Shown here: in pieces, positions 1 through 9,460 of the stretch
How the letters are laid out: each line of letters opens with the position of its first letter
Position numbering within the stretch: position 1 is the first letter of the stretch
DNA from: Lacihabitans soyangensis
Lineage (GTDB): Bacteria; Bacteroidota; Bacteroidia; Cytophagales; Spirosomataceae
Assembly: GCF_024343775.1 (NCBI RefSeq)
Contig: NZ_RJUF01000017.1
Span: 1 to 64,000, forward strand
Length of the DNA stretch: 64,000 nt
Direction of reading: 5' to 3'
The notes under the pieces: generated by a model
Told to the model about the DNA's origin: nothing
Database searches by the model: none
Seen by the model: the letters and a program-made list of their open reading frames with translations, nothing else
Made by a program: the position numbers and the translations under genes

Positions 1-96
1 AGCCGAAGCCACTTCGGCTCCGCTCAGTGGTCGGGTTATAATCAGTTATCACAGAAATCAAATATTTTGGCTTAGAATCAACAATTAAAAACCAAT

Positions 97-130
97 AAAC
101 CAGCCTTATATAATTTAGGGCTGGTTTTTT
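97..130 (+). terminator. Rho-independent terminator of a gene left of the window
   Basis: A 9-bp perfect stem (97-105 pairing with 119-127) is followed by a run of six T. It reads as a + strand terminator. No gene ends between it and the window edge, so it probably closes a gene outside the window. Confidence 0.7.
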
Positions 131-139
131 ATTTGCATA

Positions 140-352
140 ACGTACGTTTTCATTTCGACTCCGCTCAATGAACGGAGTTAAAGTGATTTTTTACGTTAGA
201 ATTACGGTTGTAACCTAGGCTATATTAGCATGACGGGGCTCATTTAGTTAGCGGAGCGAGGTTCGTATTGGTGACTGAGCGGAGCCGAACGGTGACTGAG
301 TGGAACCGACCGGTGACTGAGCGGAGCCGACCTGTGACTGAGCGGAGCCGAA
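140..352. repeat. Degenerate tandem repeat, unit about 24 bp
   Basis: From about 269 to 352 the phrase gtgactgagcggagccga recurs four times with small changes. The reverse complement of its core occurs at 12-28, and a related phrase lies near 152-178. The same phrase family recurs near 3680, 3820 and 34340-34520. It is a dispersed intergenic word typical of Bacteroidota genomes, and no coding potential is seen in it. The copies touch the 3' end of the cyclophilin gene. Confidence 0.7.
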
Positions 353-353
353 G

Positions 354-797
354 TCACGCCACCTCTTCAATGATCGTAATCTTCTGAATTTTATCGCCTT
401 GACGGATCAAATCTACCACGTCAACACCTTCTACAACTTTACCAAAGCAGGTATGGTTTCTGTCTAAGTGTTGGGTATTGGCTCTGTTATGGCATATAAA
501 AAACTGTGAACCTCCAGTGTTTCTGCCTCTGTGAGCCATAGAAAGCACGCCTCTGTCGTGATACTGCAATTCACCCGTCAATTCGCAAGGAATGCTGTAG
601 CCTGGGCCGCCGCCACCAGTACCATCTGGATCACCACCTTGCACCATAAAGTTGGGTATCACTCTGTGGAATATCAATCCATCATAAAACCCTTTTTTAG
701 ATAAATCAATAAAATTCTGTACGGCTATGGGTGCATCGGTATCATAGAATTCGATCAACATTGTTCCCTTGTCGGTTATCATTTCTGCTTTACGCAT
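354..797 (-). CDS. Cyclophilin-type peptidyl-prolyl cis-trans isomerase
   Basis: The 147-residue product is a single-domain cyclophilin, which catalyses cis-trans isomerisation of peptidyl-prolyl bonds. The family core is easy to see: FHRVIPNFMVQGGDPDGTG near residues 43-61, which includes the catalytic Arg and the QGGD segment, and later GGSQFFICH near 96-104 and a CFGKVVEGVDVV segment near 117-128. No signal peptide is seen, so a cytoplasmic role is likely. The length is normal for small bacterial cyclophilins. A good promoter box lies 25 bp upstream and no neighbour shares its strand, so it is probably transcribed alone. Confidence 0.95.
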   Translation of the reverse strand: MRKAEMITDKGTMLIEFYDTDAPIAVQNFIDLSKKGFYDGLIFHRVIPNFMVQGGDPDGTGGGGPGYSIPCELTGELQYHDRGVLSMAHRGRNTGGSQFFICHNRANTQHLDRNHTCFGKVVEGVDVVDLIRQGDKIQKITIIEEVA

Positions 798-821
798 AGT
801 ATATTTTATTTAGTTTTGGTG

Positions 822-829
822 CAAAAGTA
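822..829 (-). promoter_or_regulatory. Bacteroidota -7 box of the cyclophilin gene
   Basis: The - strand reads TACTTTTG, an exact match to the Bacteroidota -7 consensus TAnnTTTG, 25 bp before the cyclophilin ATG. A clear -33 TTG at the usual distance was not found. Confidence 0.5.
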
Positions 830-1070
830 ATTCTTAAAATTAGATTCGCATATTTCTAATTGGCTTTTTCTATTAAGAATGATTTAGATACTTGAGGAAC
901 AGCTAATCTTAAAAAACACGATGAACCATTAATCAAATGGAATATACATTAGAATTAGAAAAGCACTCTGTATTTTCATTAGGACTCTGAAATTTGCCAA
1001 TTACGCTTAACCGAATAATAGATTTTTTGAGTGTATTCCATAGAAATACTCTTTTTGTTAATTTAATATT

Positions 1071-1078
1071 TAATTTTG
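1071..1078 (+). promoter_or_regulatory. Candidate -7 box for the nucleotide-sugar dehydrogenase gene
   Basis: TAATTTTG matches TAnnTTTG 26 bp before the ATG at 1105. The nearest TTG (1055-1057) is closer than the usual 19-22 bp spacing. The rest of the 798-1104 gap is AT-rich and shows no gene. Confidence 0.35.
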
Positions 1079-1104
1079 TCTTTTAAATAGCACCAAAAAA
1101 ATAA

Positions 1105-2379
1105 ATGAACCACTTAAATAACATCAATATCGTAATTTGCGGACTAGGATATGTAGGTCTTCCACTAGCAGTAGAATTCGGTAAAAAATATCCAACTATA
1201 GGCTTTGACATTAATTCTCAAAGGATTTCAGAATTAGAAGCTGGTCTTGATAAAACACTAGAAATTACAAGTAAAGAACTTTCTGAAGCCAAGTATTTAA
1301 ATTTTGAATCCGATTTAAGTGTTCTTGGGAACATCAAAATGAAAAATATTTTTATCGTCACTGTACCCACACCGATAGATATTTATAAAAAGCCAGACTT
1401 AACGCCATTAATATCCGTAAGTAAGACCATTGGGGAAGTTTTGAAAATAGGAGACATCGTAATCTACGAGAGTACAGTATATCCTGGTTGTACGGAAGAC
1501 GACTGCGTACCAGTTCTAGAAAAACACAGTGGACTAAAATTTAATCAAGACTTTTTCTGTGGATACTCACCAGAACGGATTAATCCGGGTGACAAAAAGA
1601 ACACACTGACTAAAATCTTGAAAATAACTTCGGGTTCAACCCCTGAAGTGGCTGATTTTGTGGATGATTTATATGGTTCAATTATAGAAGCAGGTACCTA
1701 CAAAGCTCCTTCTTTGAAAGTGGCCGAAGCAGCCAAACTGATAGAAAACTGCCAAAGAGATGTAAATATTTCTTTTGTCAACGAGTTGGCCTTGATTTTC
1801 GAAAAAATGAATCTCGATACTACAGAAGTTCTTAAGGCCGCTGGTACCAAATGGAATTTTCTCAAGTTCCAGCCTGGTTTGGTGGGAGGGCATTGTATTG
1901 GGGTAGATCCATATTATATGTTGTATAAATCCGAGCAGTTGGGCTATTATCCAGCTCTAATAGGCTCGGGAAGAAGAATCAACGACAATATGGGTGTGTT
2001 TGTGGCCAATAAAGTGGTGAAACTGATGATCAGTAAAGGTATCAACGTAAAGGATTCCAAAGCTTTGATTCTAGGTTTTACTTTCAAAGAAAACTGCCCT
2101 GATATCCGTAATACCAAGGTGATAGACATTTACAATGAATTGAAGGATTTCGGTATTCATACCGAAATCTATGACCCTTGGGCAGATGCCGAGGAGGTTA
2201 ATCATGAATATGGTATTGCACTAACAGCGTCTCTAAATCAAAAATATGATTTAATTATTCATGCCGTCAACCACGAAGTATTTGAAAAACTAAATATCTC
2301 GGATTTTGCCTCTGATACGCATGTGTTATTTGATGTGAAGAGTACACTGGATAAGTCTATTGTGGATGCTAGGCTGTAG
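1105..2379 (+). CDS. Nucleotide-sugar dehydrogenase, TviB/WbpO-like (UDP-HexNAc 6-dehydrogenase)
   Basis: The 424-residue protein has the three-part layout of the UDP-glucose/GDP-mannose dehydrogenase family. An N-terminal NAD-binding Rossmann fold starts with GLGYVGLPLAVEF near residue 13. The central part has STVYPGCTEDD and YSPERINPGDK. The catalytic Cys lies in GGHCIGVDPYYM near residue 260. A C-terminal UDP-binding domain follows. Overall wording resembles the TviB/WbpO branch, which oxidises UDP-N-acetyl-hexosamines to uronic acids for capsule or O-antigen, rather than UDP-glucose dehydrogenase. The exact substrate is inferred. It sits upstream of the capsule locus but is separated from it by 730 bp of repeats, so it is likely transcribed separately. 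Confidence 0.9.
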   Translation: MNHLNNINIVICGLGYVGLPLAVEFGKKYPTIGFDINSQRISELEAGLDKTLEITSKELSEAKYLNFESDLSVLGNIKMKNIFIVTVPTPIDIYKKPDLTPLISVSKTIGEVLKIGDIVIYESTVYPGCTEDDCVPVLEKHSGLKFNQDFFCGYSPERINPGDKKNTLTKILKITSGSTPEVADFVDDLYGSIIEAGTYKAPSLKVAEAAKLIENCQRDVNISFVNELALIFEKMNLDTTEVLKAAGTKWNFLKFQPGLVGGHCIGVDPYYMLYKSEQLGYYPALIGSGRRINDNMGVFVANKVVKLMISKGINVKDSKALILGFTFKENCPDIRNTKVIDIYNELKDFGIHTEIYDPWADAEEVNHEYGIALTASLNQKYDLIIHAVNHEVFEKLNISDFASDTHVLFDVKSTLDKSIVDARL

Positions 2380-2392
2380 TTTTTTTATTCTT

Positions 2393-2925
2393 AAACACAT
2401 AGGCATATAGATATCATAGGTTTTTCTTCTGTGTGCTATGTGACTATGTGTTTATAACTTTACCACAAAGTAACCAAAGTTTTTTTCTCGATGCTCTTTT
2501 AAGTTTTGCGGGTATTTAAATGATACAGAGATATCATAGGTTTTTTCTTATGTGTGCTATGTGACTATGTGTTTATAACTTCACCGCAAAGTACTCGGAG
2601 TATGTAATCAACCACATAGACATATAAATAGCATATCTTTTTCTTATGTGTGCTATGTGCCTATGTGTTTATAACTTCACCACAAAGTACACGGAGTATT
2701 TAATCAAACACATAGGCATATAGATATCATAGTTTTTTTTATGTGTACTATGTGATTATGTGTTTATAACTTCACCACAAAGTACCCAGAGTTTCTTTTC
2801 TCATTGCATCTTAAAGTTAAAGTGTATTAAATCAAACACATAGACATATATATATATCATAGATTTTTCTTATGTGTACTATGTGACTATGTGTTTATAA
2901 CTTCACCACAAAGTACCCGGAGTTT
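2393..2925. repeat. Five-copy array of hairpin-forming repeats
   Basis: Five related units start at about 2393, 2521, 2612, 2706 and 2834. Most open with aaacacatag and all close with ctatgtgttt, which are reverse complements, so each complete unit can fold into an imperfect hairpin of about 60 bp. After each comes ataacttcaccacaaagta or a close variant. Related hairpins occur at 33647-33746 and 40022-40196. Units and spacers both vary, and no cas genes are present, so this is not CRISPR. Short open frames through the array are not credible genes. Confidence 0.85.
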
Positions 2926-3053
2926 TGCACTGAGTTTGACTCCAATTACTTCGACGCTTTGTTGCCCTATGCCTCAATGCCTTTTGCCTAATTGCCTTGT
3001 AACTCTTACCTTCCTACAATACCGAATAATCAAAATTTCAGTTAACTGTTTCC

Positions 3054-3080
3054 TATCTTTGACAAATTTTCCTACTTTTG
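3054..3080 (+). promoter_or_regulatory. Candidate promoter of the upxY-like gene
   Basis: Two exact TAnnTTTG boxes occur, TATCTTTG at 3054-3061 and TACTTTTG at 3073-3080, 29-55 bp before the ATG at 3109. No convincing TTG -33 element was found for either. Confidence 0.4.
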
Positions 3081-3108
3081 CCTTTGAAAGTGCATGCTTT
3101 GAAAAAAA

Positions 3109-3654
3109 ATGGGTACCCATAACAGTCAAGAAGTGAGAATTAACGAACCCAGTGAAAATGTTGCCCTTAGCTGGTATGTTATTTACACCAAGCCTAGACA
3201 TGAAAAAAAAGTAGCAGATATGCTCCTTAATATAGGGGTTGAAGCCTATTGTCCCACAAAACTACAAACCAAGCAGTGGTCCGATCGTAAAAAGATTGTT
3301 GAAACACCACTGTTCAATTCCTACTTATTCGTAAAACTTACAGAAGCAACCCGTGCCTCGGTTTTTGCGGTGCAGGGTGTGGTACGTTATATCTATTGGT
3401 GCGGAAAACCGGCTATTGTTAGGGATCAAGAAATAGAAGAGATAAAAAGATGGCTCAATGATTTTGACCATCAAGATATAGAAGTCAATTATTTTAAAGC
3501 TGACCAAAAAGTACGTATTCTTTCGGGAAGCTTTATCAACCAAGAAGCAAGAATCGTCAAGCAACAAGGCAATCACCTGGTTTTAACCTTGGAAGGCTTG
3601 GGTCTGGTGTTGAGAACAAAGTTGAGCGAGACGCTTTTGGAAAAGGCTGGGTGA
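3109..3654 (+). CDS. UpxY-family transcription antiterminator (NusG-like)
   Basis: The 181-residue protein is a NusG paralogue. The NGN domain opens at about residue 25 with WYVIYTKPRHEKKVADML and runs to about residue 115. A KOW-like segment follows near 125-175, with KVRILSGSFINQEARIV. In Bacteroidota such UpxY proteins are the first gene of capsule operons and let RNA polymerase read through the long locus. That role is inferred from the family and from its place just ahead of the wza-like gene. The ATG at 3109 follows promoter-like boxes. The first 24 residues before the NGN domain are poorly conserved in appearance. A 493-bp repeat-rich gap separates it from the next gene. Confidence 0.85.
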   Translation: MGTHNSQEVRINEPSENVALSWYVIYTKPRHEKKVADMLLNIGVEAYCPTKLQTKQWSDRKKIVETPLFNSYLFVKLTEATRASVFAVQGVVRYIYWCGKPAIVRDQEIEEIKRWLNDFDHQDIEVNYFKADQKVRILSGSFINQEARIVKQQGNHLVLTLEGLGLVLRTKLSETLLEKAG

Positions 3655-4080
3655 GGTTGGTTAACTGGTCATTGGACACTGAGCGAAGTCGAAGTGGGTT
3701 ATTGGTGGATTGGTTACTGGTGAGTTCGGCCCTCGTTTCGGTGTGTGATGAGTGGCGAGTATTGAGTTATGAGTTCGGTCCAACGTTTCGGTGAGTTATA
3801 GGTCAAATTGGGTCACTGAGCGTAGTCGAAGTGTTGAGTTGTATTTAGCATTTGAAAACGTGTTCTCGACTAACGCTCGAACTGACAAGCATCTGTCACG
3901 TTGAGCCTGTCGAAACGAAGACTGAGCAAACAAAGGATTGTAATTGGGAAGAGAATAAATAAGGTTAAAAGTAACAATAACTAGTAACCAATAACAAAGA
4001 ACGTGTAGGTCACAAAAAATGTGACTGAGAGGGCGAAGCTGTGGAAAGTCCACATTTTAATGATTTAATAAGCATTTTAT
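3655..4080. repeat. Repeat-rich intergenic segment
   Basis: Dispersed words fill this gap: two copies of cactgagcg-agtcgaagtg (3679-3698 and 3814-3832), two copies of a gagttcgg...cgtttcggtg word (about 3722-3742 and 3771-3792), and a segment at 3841-3930 that is an inverted copy of the 120-bp tandem repeat at 34261-34500. No credible gene is seen. Confidence 0.6.
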
Positions 4081-4094
4081 TTTAAGCCTTTTAG

Positions 4095-4102
4095 TACTTT
4101 TG
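4095..4102 (+). promoter_or_regulatory. Candidate -7 box of the capsule operon
   Basis: TACTTTTG matches TAnnTTTG 45 bp before the ATG of the Wza-like gene. The 19-22 bp upstream region is T-rich but has no exact TTG. Confidence 0.4.
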
Positions 4103-4147
4103 TGGCAGTTTTGTAATAATTAAGAAATCCAATGGAGATTCAAATAT

Positions 4148-6466
4148 ATGATTCAAAAAATTAAAAAGTGTTTTTTCGTATTTTTACTGTTGCAAGCCTC
4201 ATTGACTTCCTATGCCCAATCAGTAGATGAACTCTCTGATGAAGATATTCAGAAATTCATGCAACAAGCCCAGGAAAGTGGAATGAACGAAGAGCAGTTG
4301 GCAGCAGCAGCTGCTGCCAAGGGTTTTACTGCCAGTGATATCGTAAAGTTTAAAGAGAGAATTGAAAAACTTAAGTCTAGCAAAAAGGCGGTTGGCATTA
4401 AATCATCACTCAATCAAAGAACTGTAGATTCTACAGACATACAAGCTTCTGAAAGAGACAATAAAAAGCAAGTCATTGACGAAAAGGCCGAAGACAGAAG
4501 AATGAAAATCTTTGGTTTGAACATTTTTAATAACCAAACCCTCAACTTCGAACCTAATCTTAATATCGCTACGCCCAAGAATTATGTATTGGGAACCAAC
4601 GATGAGTTGAGTATCGACATCACAGGTTATGCGTATGCACACTACGATGCCAAAGTAAACCCCGACGGCAACATCAAGATAGAAAATCTCAATCCTATTT
4701 TTGTAGCAGGCCAAACCCTAGAACAGGCCAAAGTGAAAATTGTGCAAAGACTTAAAACCCTATTTGGGGGTTTAGGAAATGGAGGTCTTAGTGCCGATGT
4801 TACGCTAAGTAAAATACGTAGTATCAAAGTAACCGTTATAGGGGAGGCGGTATTTCCTGGTACCTACACCGTGCCATCTTTAGCAACGGCTTTCAATGTT
4901 CTGTATGCCGCGGGTGGACCTACTGATATAGGCTCATTAAGAAACATCGAGATATTCAGAAAGGGCAAGAAAGTACGAATGCTTGATTTATATGATTTTC
5001 TGCTTAGAGGCGATTTGACAGACGACATTGGTTTAATAGACCAAGATGTTGTTTTGATCCCGTATGTAGACAAACGAGTGATAATTAACGGAGCTGTTAG
5101 AAATCCAAAGATTTACGAACTAAAGGCAGGAGATAATCTTGGGTCGCTCATCGGTTTCGCAGGAGGTTTTGGTGAAACAGCCTACTCAAAATCTATCAGA
5201 ATAAATAGAGTTACTGATACCGAAATGAAGATTTTGAAAGTCAGTAAAGAGGAAATTTCGAAGTTTGGTCTTTTAAAGGGTGATATAGTAATTGTAGATT
5301 CATTACTGAACAGATACGAAAATAGAGTAAGTATTAAAGGGGCAGTATTTAGACCAGGTGACTATGAATTAGAAACTGGCATGACATTAAAGAAACTGGT
5401 TGCTCAGGCGGAAGGCCTTAAACCAGAAGCCTTTAAAAGTAGAGCTTTGTTATTTAGAGAGAGACCTAATGCTGACCCTGAGATTCTGCCTTTAAATCTT
5501 TCTGAGCTTTTGAATGACACTGCTGAGGACATTGTTTTACAAAAGAATGATTCCTTAGTTATAAAGACAATTGCCGGTACACGTGAGCTTCGCACCATTC
5601 AATTAGATGGAGAGATAAACAAGCCTTCAGTAATTCCTTACGTCGAGAACATAACCGTATCTGATGCTATATTACTGGCAGGTGGACTAAAAGATGGTGC
5701 GAATGTCGCAAGGATTGAAGTTGCCAGAAGAGTTAAAGCTGATGGAGGCGACGGTGACCAGAATGTCCAAATTATTCAAATACAAGTTGATCCAAGTTTA
5801 GGGATTTTAGACAAGGATAAGAGAACTTTATTAAAGCCTTTCGATAGAGTTTATGTTAGAAAAATGTCTCGGTATGAAGTTCAGCGAACGGTTTCTATTA
5901 CGGGGGAAATTAACTATCCAGGCCCTTATACCCTTAACGACAAAAAAGAACGAATATCAGACCTTATAGAAAAAGCAGGAGGCACAAAAGGACAAGCTGA
6001 TTTGGGAAGTGCAAAATTTACAAGAAATGGTGTACAAATGGGTATTGACCTGAAGAAAGCTTTTTTTGATAAGAATAGTAATCAAAATTTACTACTTAAC
6101 CCCGGAGATGTTTTGGAAATCCCAAGAAGAAAAGAAACTGTAACTGTTTTAGGCCAGGTTTATAATCCTATTACCGTTCCTTTTGACCAAGGATTAAATT
6201 TGAAAGACTATATTAGTTTGGCTGGAGGAACCACAGACTCGGCATATGTTAAAAAGATATATGTGAAATACGGAAATGGAAAAATTAGCCGTACCAAATA
6301 CTTTGCAGGCATAAATTCCTTCCCAAAAATAGAAAATGGAGCGGAAATATATGTGCCACTCCATAAAAAACAAAGATGGACCTCAGCAGAAAGAATTGCA
6401 GTAAGTTCGGCTGTCGTTTCAATAGCCACGGTTCTATTAACTTTGGTATTGAGGGTTGTACCTTGA
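4148..6466 (+). CDS. Wza-like polysaccharide export protein with SLBB repeats
   Basis: The 772-residue protein has a signal peptide (about 1-23, ending SLTSYAQS), then a Gln/Ala-rich low-complexity stretch near 35-60. A poly-export domain follows near 135-225 ([18 protein letters not shown]). Next come several SLBB-type units, each with a V-x-G-x-V-x-x-P-G-x-Y pattern (for example [42 protein letters not shown]). A C-terminal hydrophobic segment lies near 745-768. It is longer than E. coli Wza (about 380 residues), as is usual for Bacteroidota. It probably forms the periplasmic/outer-membrane channel for the polysaccharide. It is the first structural gene after the UpxY gene, and the next gene starts 23 bp after its stop. 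Confidence 0.9.
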   Translation: MIQKIKKCFFVFLLLQASLTSYAQSVDELSDEDIQKFMQQAQESGMNEEQLAAAAAAKGFTASDIVKFKERIEKLKSSKKAVGIKSSLNQRTVDSTDIQASERDNKKQVIDEKAEDRRMKIFGLNIFNNQTLNFEPNLNIATPKNYVLGTNDELSIDITGYAYAHYDAKVNPDGNIKIENLNPIFVAGQTLEQAKVKIVQRLKTLFGGLGNGGLSADVTLSKIRSIKVTVIGEAVFPGTYTVPSLATAFNVLYAAGGPTDIGSLRNIEIFRKGKKVRMLDLYDFLLRGDLTDDIGLIDQDVVLIPYVDKRVIINGAVRNPKIYELKAGDNLGSLIGFAGGFGETAYSKSIRINRVTDTEMKILKVSKEEISKFGLLKGDIVIVDSLLNRYENRVSIKGAVFRPGDYELETGMTLKKLVAQAEGLKPEAFKSRALLFRERPNADPEILPLNLSELLNDTAEDIVLQKNDSLVIKTIAGTRELRTIQLDGEINKPSVIPYVENITVSDAILLAGGLKDGANVARIEVARRVKADGGDGDQNVQIIQIQVDPSLGILDKDKRTLLKPFDRVYVRKMSRYEVQRTVSITGEINYPGPYTLNDKKERISDLIEKAGGTKGQADLGSAKFTRNGVQMGIDLKKAFFDKNSNQNLLLNPGDVLEIPRRKETVTVLGQVYNPITVPFDQGLNLKDYISLAGGTTDSAYVKKIYVKYGNGKISRTKYFAGINSFPKIENGAEIYVPLHKKQRWTSAERIAVSSAVVSIATVLLTLVLRVVP

Positions 6467-6489
6467 TTATTTACTCTAAATTATTTATT

Positions 6490-7599
6490 TTGACGAAGAA
6501 AAAAGCCTTAATAACTGGCGTAACAGGACAAGACGGAGCTTATCTATCAGAGCTTTTATTACAAAAAGGCTATGAAGTTCATGGCATAAAAAGAAGGTCT
6601 TCATTGCTGAATACAGATAGAATAGATCACTTGTATCAAGATGAACATCAGGGGAAGACGGACTTTCATCTTCATTACGGAGATTTGAGCGATTCTACTA
6701 ATATTATCCGGTTAGTACAAGAAATTGAACCGGATGAGATCTATAATTTAGGTGCTATGTCTCACGTTAAAGTTAGTTTCGATGAACCCGAGTATACAGC
6801 TCAAGTGGATGGACTCGGTACGTTGAGAATTCTGGAGGCCGTTAGAATTTTGGGATTAACTAACAAAACTAGAATTTATCAGGCATCCACATCGGAGTTA
6901 TATGGTTTGGTGCAAGAGGTGCCTCAATCTGAGACTACTCCTTTTTACCCACGTTCACCTTATGCTGTATCTAAGTTGTATGCCTATTGGATAATTGTAA
7001 ATTACAGAGAAGCTTATGGAATGTACGCTTGTAATGGTATTTTATTTAACCATGAATCTCCTCTTCGTGGGGAAACCTTTGTAACTAGAAAAATTACGCG
7101 TGCTGTTGCGGCTATCGTAAATGGAAAACAAGACTGTTTGTATTTGGGTAACTTGGACGCCATGAGAGACTGGGGACATGCCAAAGACTATGTTGAGGGA
7201 ATGTGGCTAATGTTGCAGCAGAATAAACCTGAGGATTTTGTTCTCGCCACAGGTATTACAACAACCATACGAGATTTCATAAAAATGTGTTTTCAGAATG
7301 TGGGGATTTCTTTGGATTTCAGAGGGACAGGAGTTCAGGAGGAGGCTTATGTTGTCGAATGTACCAATAGTCTTTATAATATTGAAATCGGCAAAAAAGT
7401 GGTGGCGGTTGATCCAAAATACTTTAGGCCTACTGAGGTAGAATTGCTTATTGGAGATTCATCGAAAGCTAAAGAAAGATTAGGTTGGCAACCAAAATAC
7501 TCACTAGATAGTTTGTGTGAAGAAATGGTAGAAAGTGATTTGAAGAAATTCATGGTAGTTAATTTAGAAAATCAGAAAATAAATGGAACCGGAAAGTGA
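6490..7599 (+). CDS. gmd: GDP-mannose 4,6-dehydratase
   Basis: From the TTG at 6490 the product has 369 residues, the normal length for this enzyme. It begins [20 protein letters not shown], the NADP-binding start of the family. Further marks are [42 protein letters not shown], the YAVSK catalytic Tyr-Lys pair near 156-160, and [18 protein letters not shown]. The enzyme turns GDP-D-mannose into GDP-4-keto-6-deoxy-mannose, the first step to GDP-L-fucose. An in-frame ATG at 6376 would add 38 unrelated residues and overlap the export gene, so the TTG is preferred. The usual partner fcl (GDP-L-fucose synthase) is not in the window. The alpha-1,2-fucosyltransferase-like gene downstream is a likely consumer. 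Confidence 0.95.
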   Translation: MTKKKALITGVTGQDGAYLSELLLQKGYEVHGIKRRSSLLNTDRIDHLYQDEHQGKTDFHLHYGDLSDSTNIIRLVQEIEPDEIYNLGAMSHVKVSFDEPEYTAQVDGLGTLRILEAVRILGLTNKTRIYQASTSELYGLVQEVPQSETTPFYPRSPYAVSKLYAYWIIVNYREAYGMYACNGILFNHESPLRGETFVTRKITRAVAAIVNGKQDCLYLGNLDAMRDWGHAKDYVEGMWLMLQQNKPEDFVLATGITTTIRDFIKMCFQNVGISLDFRGTGVQEEAYVVECTNSLYNIEIGKKVVAVDPKYFRPTEVELLIGDSSKAKERLGWQPKYSLDSLCEEMVESDLKKFMVVNLENQKINGTGK

Positions 7600-8614
7600 T
7601 AATTTTACTATAGATTTTAAAGTACTTTGGCAAATATTAAAAAAAGAAAAGTGGTCCATTTTAGGAATTATTATTCTTTTTAATTTAGCAGGTACACTTT
7701 ATGCATACAGTCTTAAAGAAGAGTTTGTTTCTGAAGGTAAAATATTACCGGAGAGTCAAGGAAAAGCTAGTTCATTGGGGCAATATGCAGGTTTAGCAGC
7801 ATTGGCTGGCGTTGACATTGGTGGTGCTACTTCAGGATCTGATGCAGTAAGGCCGGAATTGTACCCAGACGTTTTAAAAAGTACGCCATTTTTCTTGGAA
7901 TTATTTAAAGTAAAGTTTAAAGACAAAAACAATAAGGTAAACAGTTTCCAACAATACTATACAAAAGAAGTTTTGGATGGGAAATTAAATCCCAAAGATC
8001 AGAAATTACAATTTCCCAAAAGTGACAATTATATAGTATTCAATAGACAAACTGAAAAAAATATTAAGGATTTAAAAACTCGCATTATAGGAAGTTACGA
8101 TAAAAAATCAGGAGTGATAAGTATTTCGGTAAAACTACCCGATCCTGTAATGGCTGCTAATGTAGCAAAGTACACGATGGACTATCTAACAAGCTATATT
8201 ATTAACTATAGAACCGAGAAACAAAAGCAAGATTTAAATTTTATAGCTAAAAGACTCGATGCGGCCAGAGGTAAATATTTTAATTCCCAAACTAAAAAAG
8301 CAACCTATTCAGATCAAGTTCCACTTTCATCATTGAGACTGCAATCGGCAGACCTTCAAAGAGAGAGAATTGAATCTGAATATAAAATATCTTCAACTTT
8401 TTATAATACTTTATTACAAAAATATGAAGAAGCCAAACTAAAAATGCAGCAAGAAACACCAGTAATTAAAATTCTTGAACCACCTGTGGTCCCAAATTTG
8501 AAAAGTGAGCCGAAGAAAAGTATAATCCTAATAATTTGTTTTATTGGCTCATTATTTTTATCTATTGTATTTGCGTTACTAATAAGTAAAAACTATAAAT
8601 TAATTTTATCTTAA
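7583..8614 (+). CDS. Wzz/chain-length-determinant-like protein
   Basis: The 343-residue product has two membrane segments, near residues 23-43 ([19 protein letters not shown]) and 312-336, with a long periplasmic, partly coiled-coil region between (roughly 180-290). This is the polysaccharide co-polymerase (Wzz) arrangement. The segment [16 protein letters not shown] before the second helix matches the Pro-rich motif of the family. No tyrosine-kinase domain is attached and no wzc-like kinase gene is in the window. It should set polymer length in the inner membrane with the Wzy-like protein. It overlaps the end of gmd by 17 bp, so the two are translationally linked. Confidence 0.85.
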   Translation: MEPESDNFTIDFKVLWQILKKEKWSILGIIILFNLAGTLYAYSLKEEFVSEGKILPESQGKASSLGQYAGLAALAGVDIGGATSGSDAVRPELYPDVLKSTPFFLELFKVKFKDKNNKVNSFQQYYTKEVLDGKLNPKDQKLQFPKSDNYIVFNRQTEKNIKDLKTRIIGSYDKKSGVISISVKLPDPVMAANVAKYTMDYLTSYIINYRTEKQKQDLNFIAKRLDAARGKYFNSQTKKATYSDQVPLSSLRLQSADLQRERIESEYKISSTFYNTLLQKYEEAKLKMQQETPVIKILEPPVVPNLKSEPKKSIILIICFIGSLFLSIVFALLISKNYKLILS

Positions 8615-8664
8615 CATATTGACTTAAATGGTAAAATGAGAAAGTTCAGAAATCCTTTGATTAG

Positions 8665-9459
8665 ATGATAGTTTATATTTTTAGATATTTTTTTGGGAAT
8701 AAAAATTTCTATTATTTCTATAAATTCCTTTATAAGTTAGCACTTAAGGGATTAAACGTTGGAATGAATAAAAATCCTAACTATTCGGGAGAAAAGTATG
8801 TTCTGGAGCAATTGAAAAACCAAGTTGAAAAAGACCCAGAGAATTTAGTAATATTCGATGTCGGAGCAAATAAAGGTGACTACTCAATATTAGTTAACGA
8901 CATTTTTAATTATACTTCTCAAATATACACATTCGAGCCTTCACCATCTGTATATCAAATTCTTAGTGAACGAACGTCGAATATTAAAAATATTAACTTG
9001 TTTAATATCGGATTTAGTGATAAACAAAGAACCGAAAAATTATACACATCTTTTAACTCTACAAGTCTTGCAAGTCTCTATAAGAGAAACTTAAATCATT
9101 ACAATATTGAATTGGATAACATAGAAGTTATTTATCTCGAAGAACTAGATTTGTTTTGTGAAAGAATGTTAATTGAAAAAATTAACTTTCTTAAATTAGA
9201 TGTAGAAGGTCATGAGCTACAAGTTCTTAAAGGATCGGAAAGAATGATTAATGAAAGTCGTATCGAAATTATTCAATTTGAATTTGGTGGGTGCAACATT
9301 GATTCTAGAACATATTTCCAAGATTTCTTTTACTTACTTAAAGACAAATATGATATTTATAGAATTTTAAGAAATGGTTTGGTAAAAGTTGAAAACTATG
9401 ATGAATCTTTGGAGATATTTATACATACAAATTACTTAGCAAAATTAAAATTGTATTAA
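8665..9459 (+). CDS. FkbM-family SAM-dependent methyltransferase
   Basis: The 264-residue product has the FkbM layout. The SAM-binding glycine loop is FDVGANKGDYSILV near 64-77, followed by the acidic YTFEPSPSVYQIL near 92-104. The later LKLDVEGHELQVLKGS motif near 176-191 is the clearest family marker. It probably O-methylates a sugar of the repeat unit; the target is unknown. It follows the chain-length gene by 50 bp within the same + strand run. The region from here to 20 kb is visibly more AT-rich than the housekeeping genes, as is common for transferred polysaccharide genes. Confidence 0.85.
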   Translation: MIVYIFRYFFGNKNFYYFYKFLYKLALKGLNVGMNKNPNYSGEKYVLEQLKNQVEKDPENLVIFDVGANKGDYSILVNDIFNYTSQIYTFEPSPSVYQILSERTSNIKNINLFNIGFSDKQRTEKLYTSFNSTSLASLYKRNLNHYNIELDNIEVIYLEELDLFCERMLIEKINFLKLDVEGHELQVLKGSERMINESRIEIIQFEFGGCNIDSRTYFQDFFYLLKDKYDIYRILRNGLVKVENYDESLEIFIHTNYLAKLKLY

Positions 9460-9460
9460 C

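Noticed and set aside
2393-2925. Repeat array resembling CRISPR
   Set aside because: Units are imperfect hairpins of varied length, the spacers are repeats themselves, and no cas genes are present.
2891-3201. Open frames of 75-81 codons on both strands
   Set aside because: They run through repeats and the UpxY start, with compositions that match no protein family.
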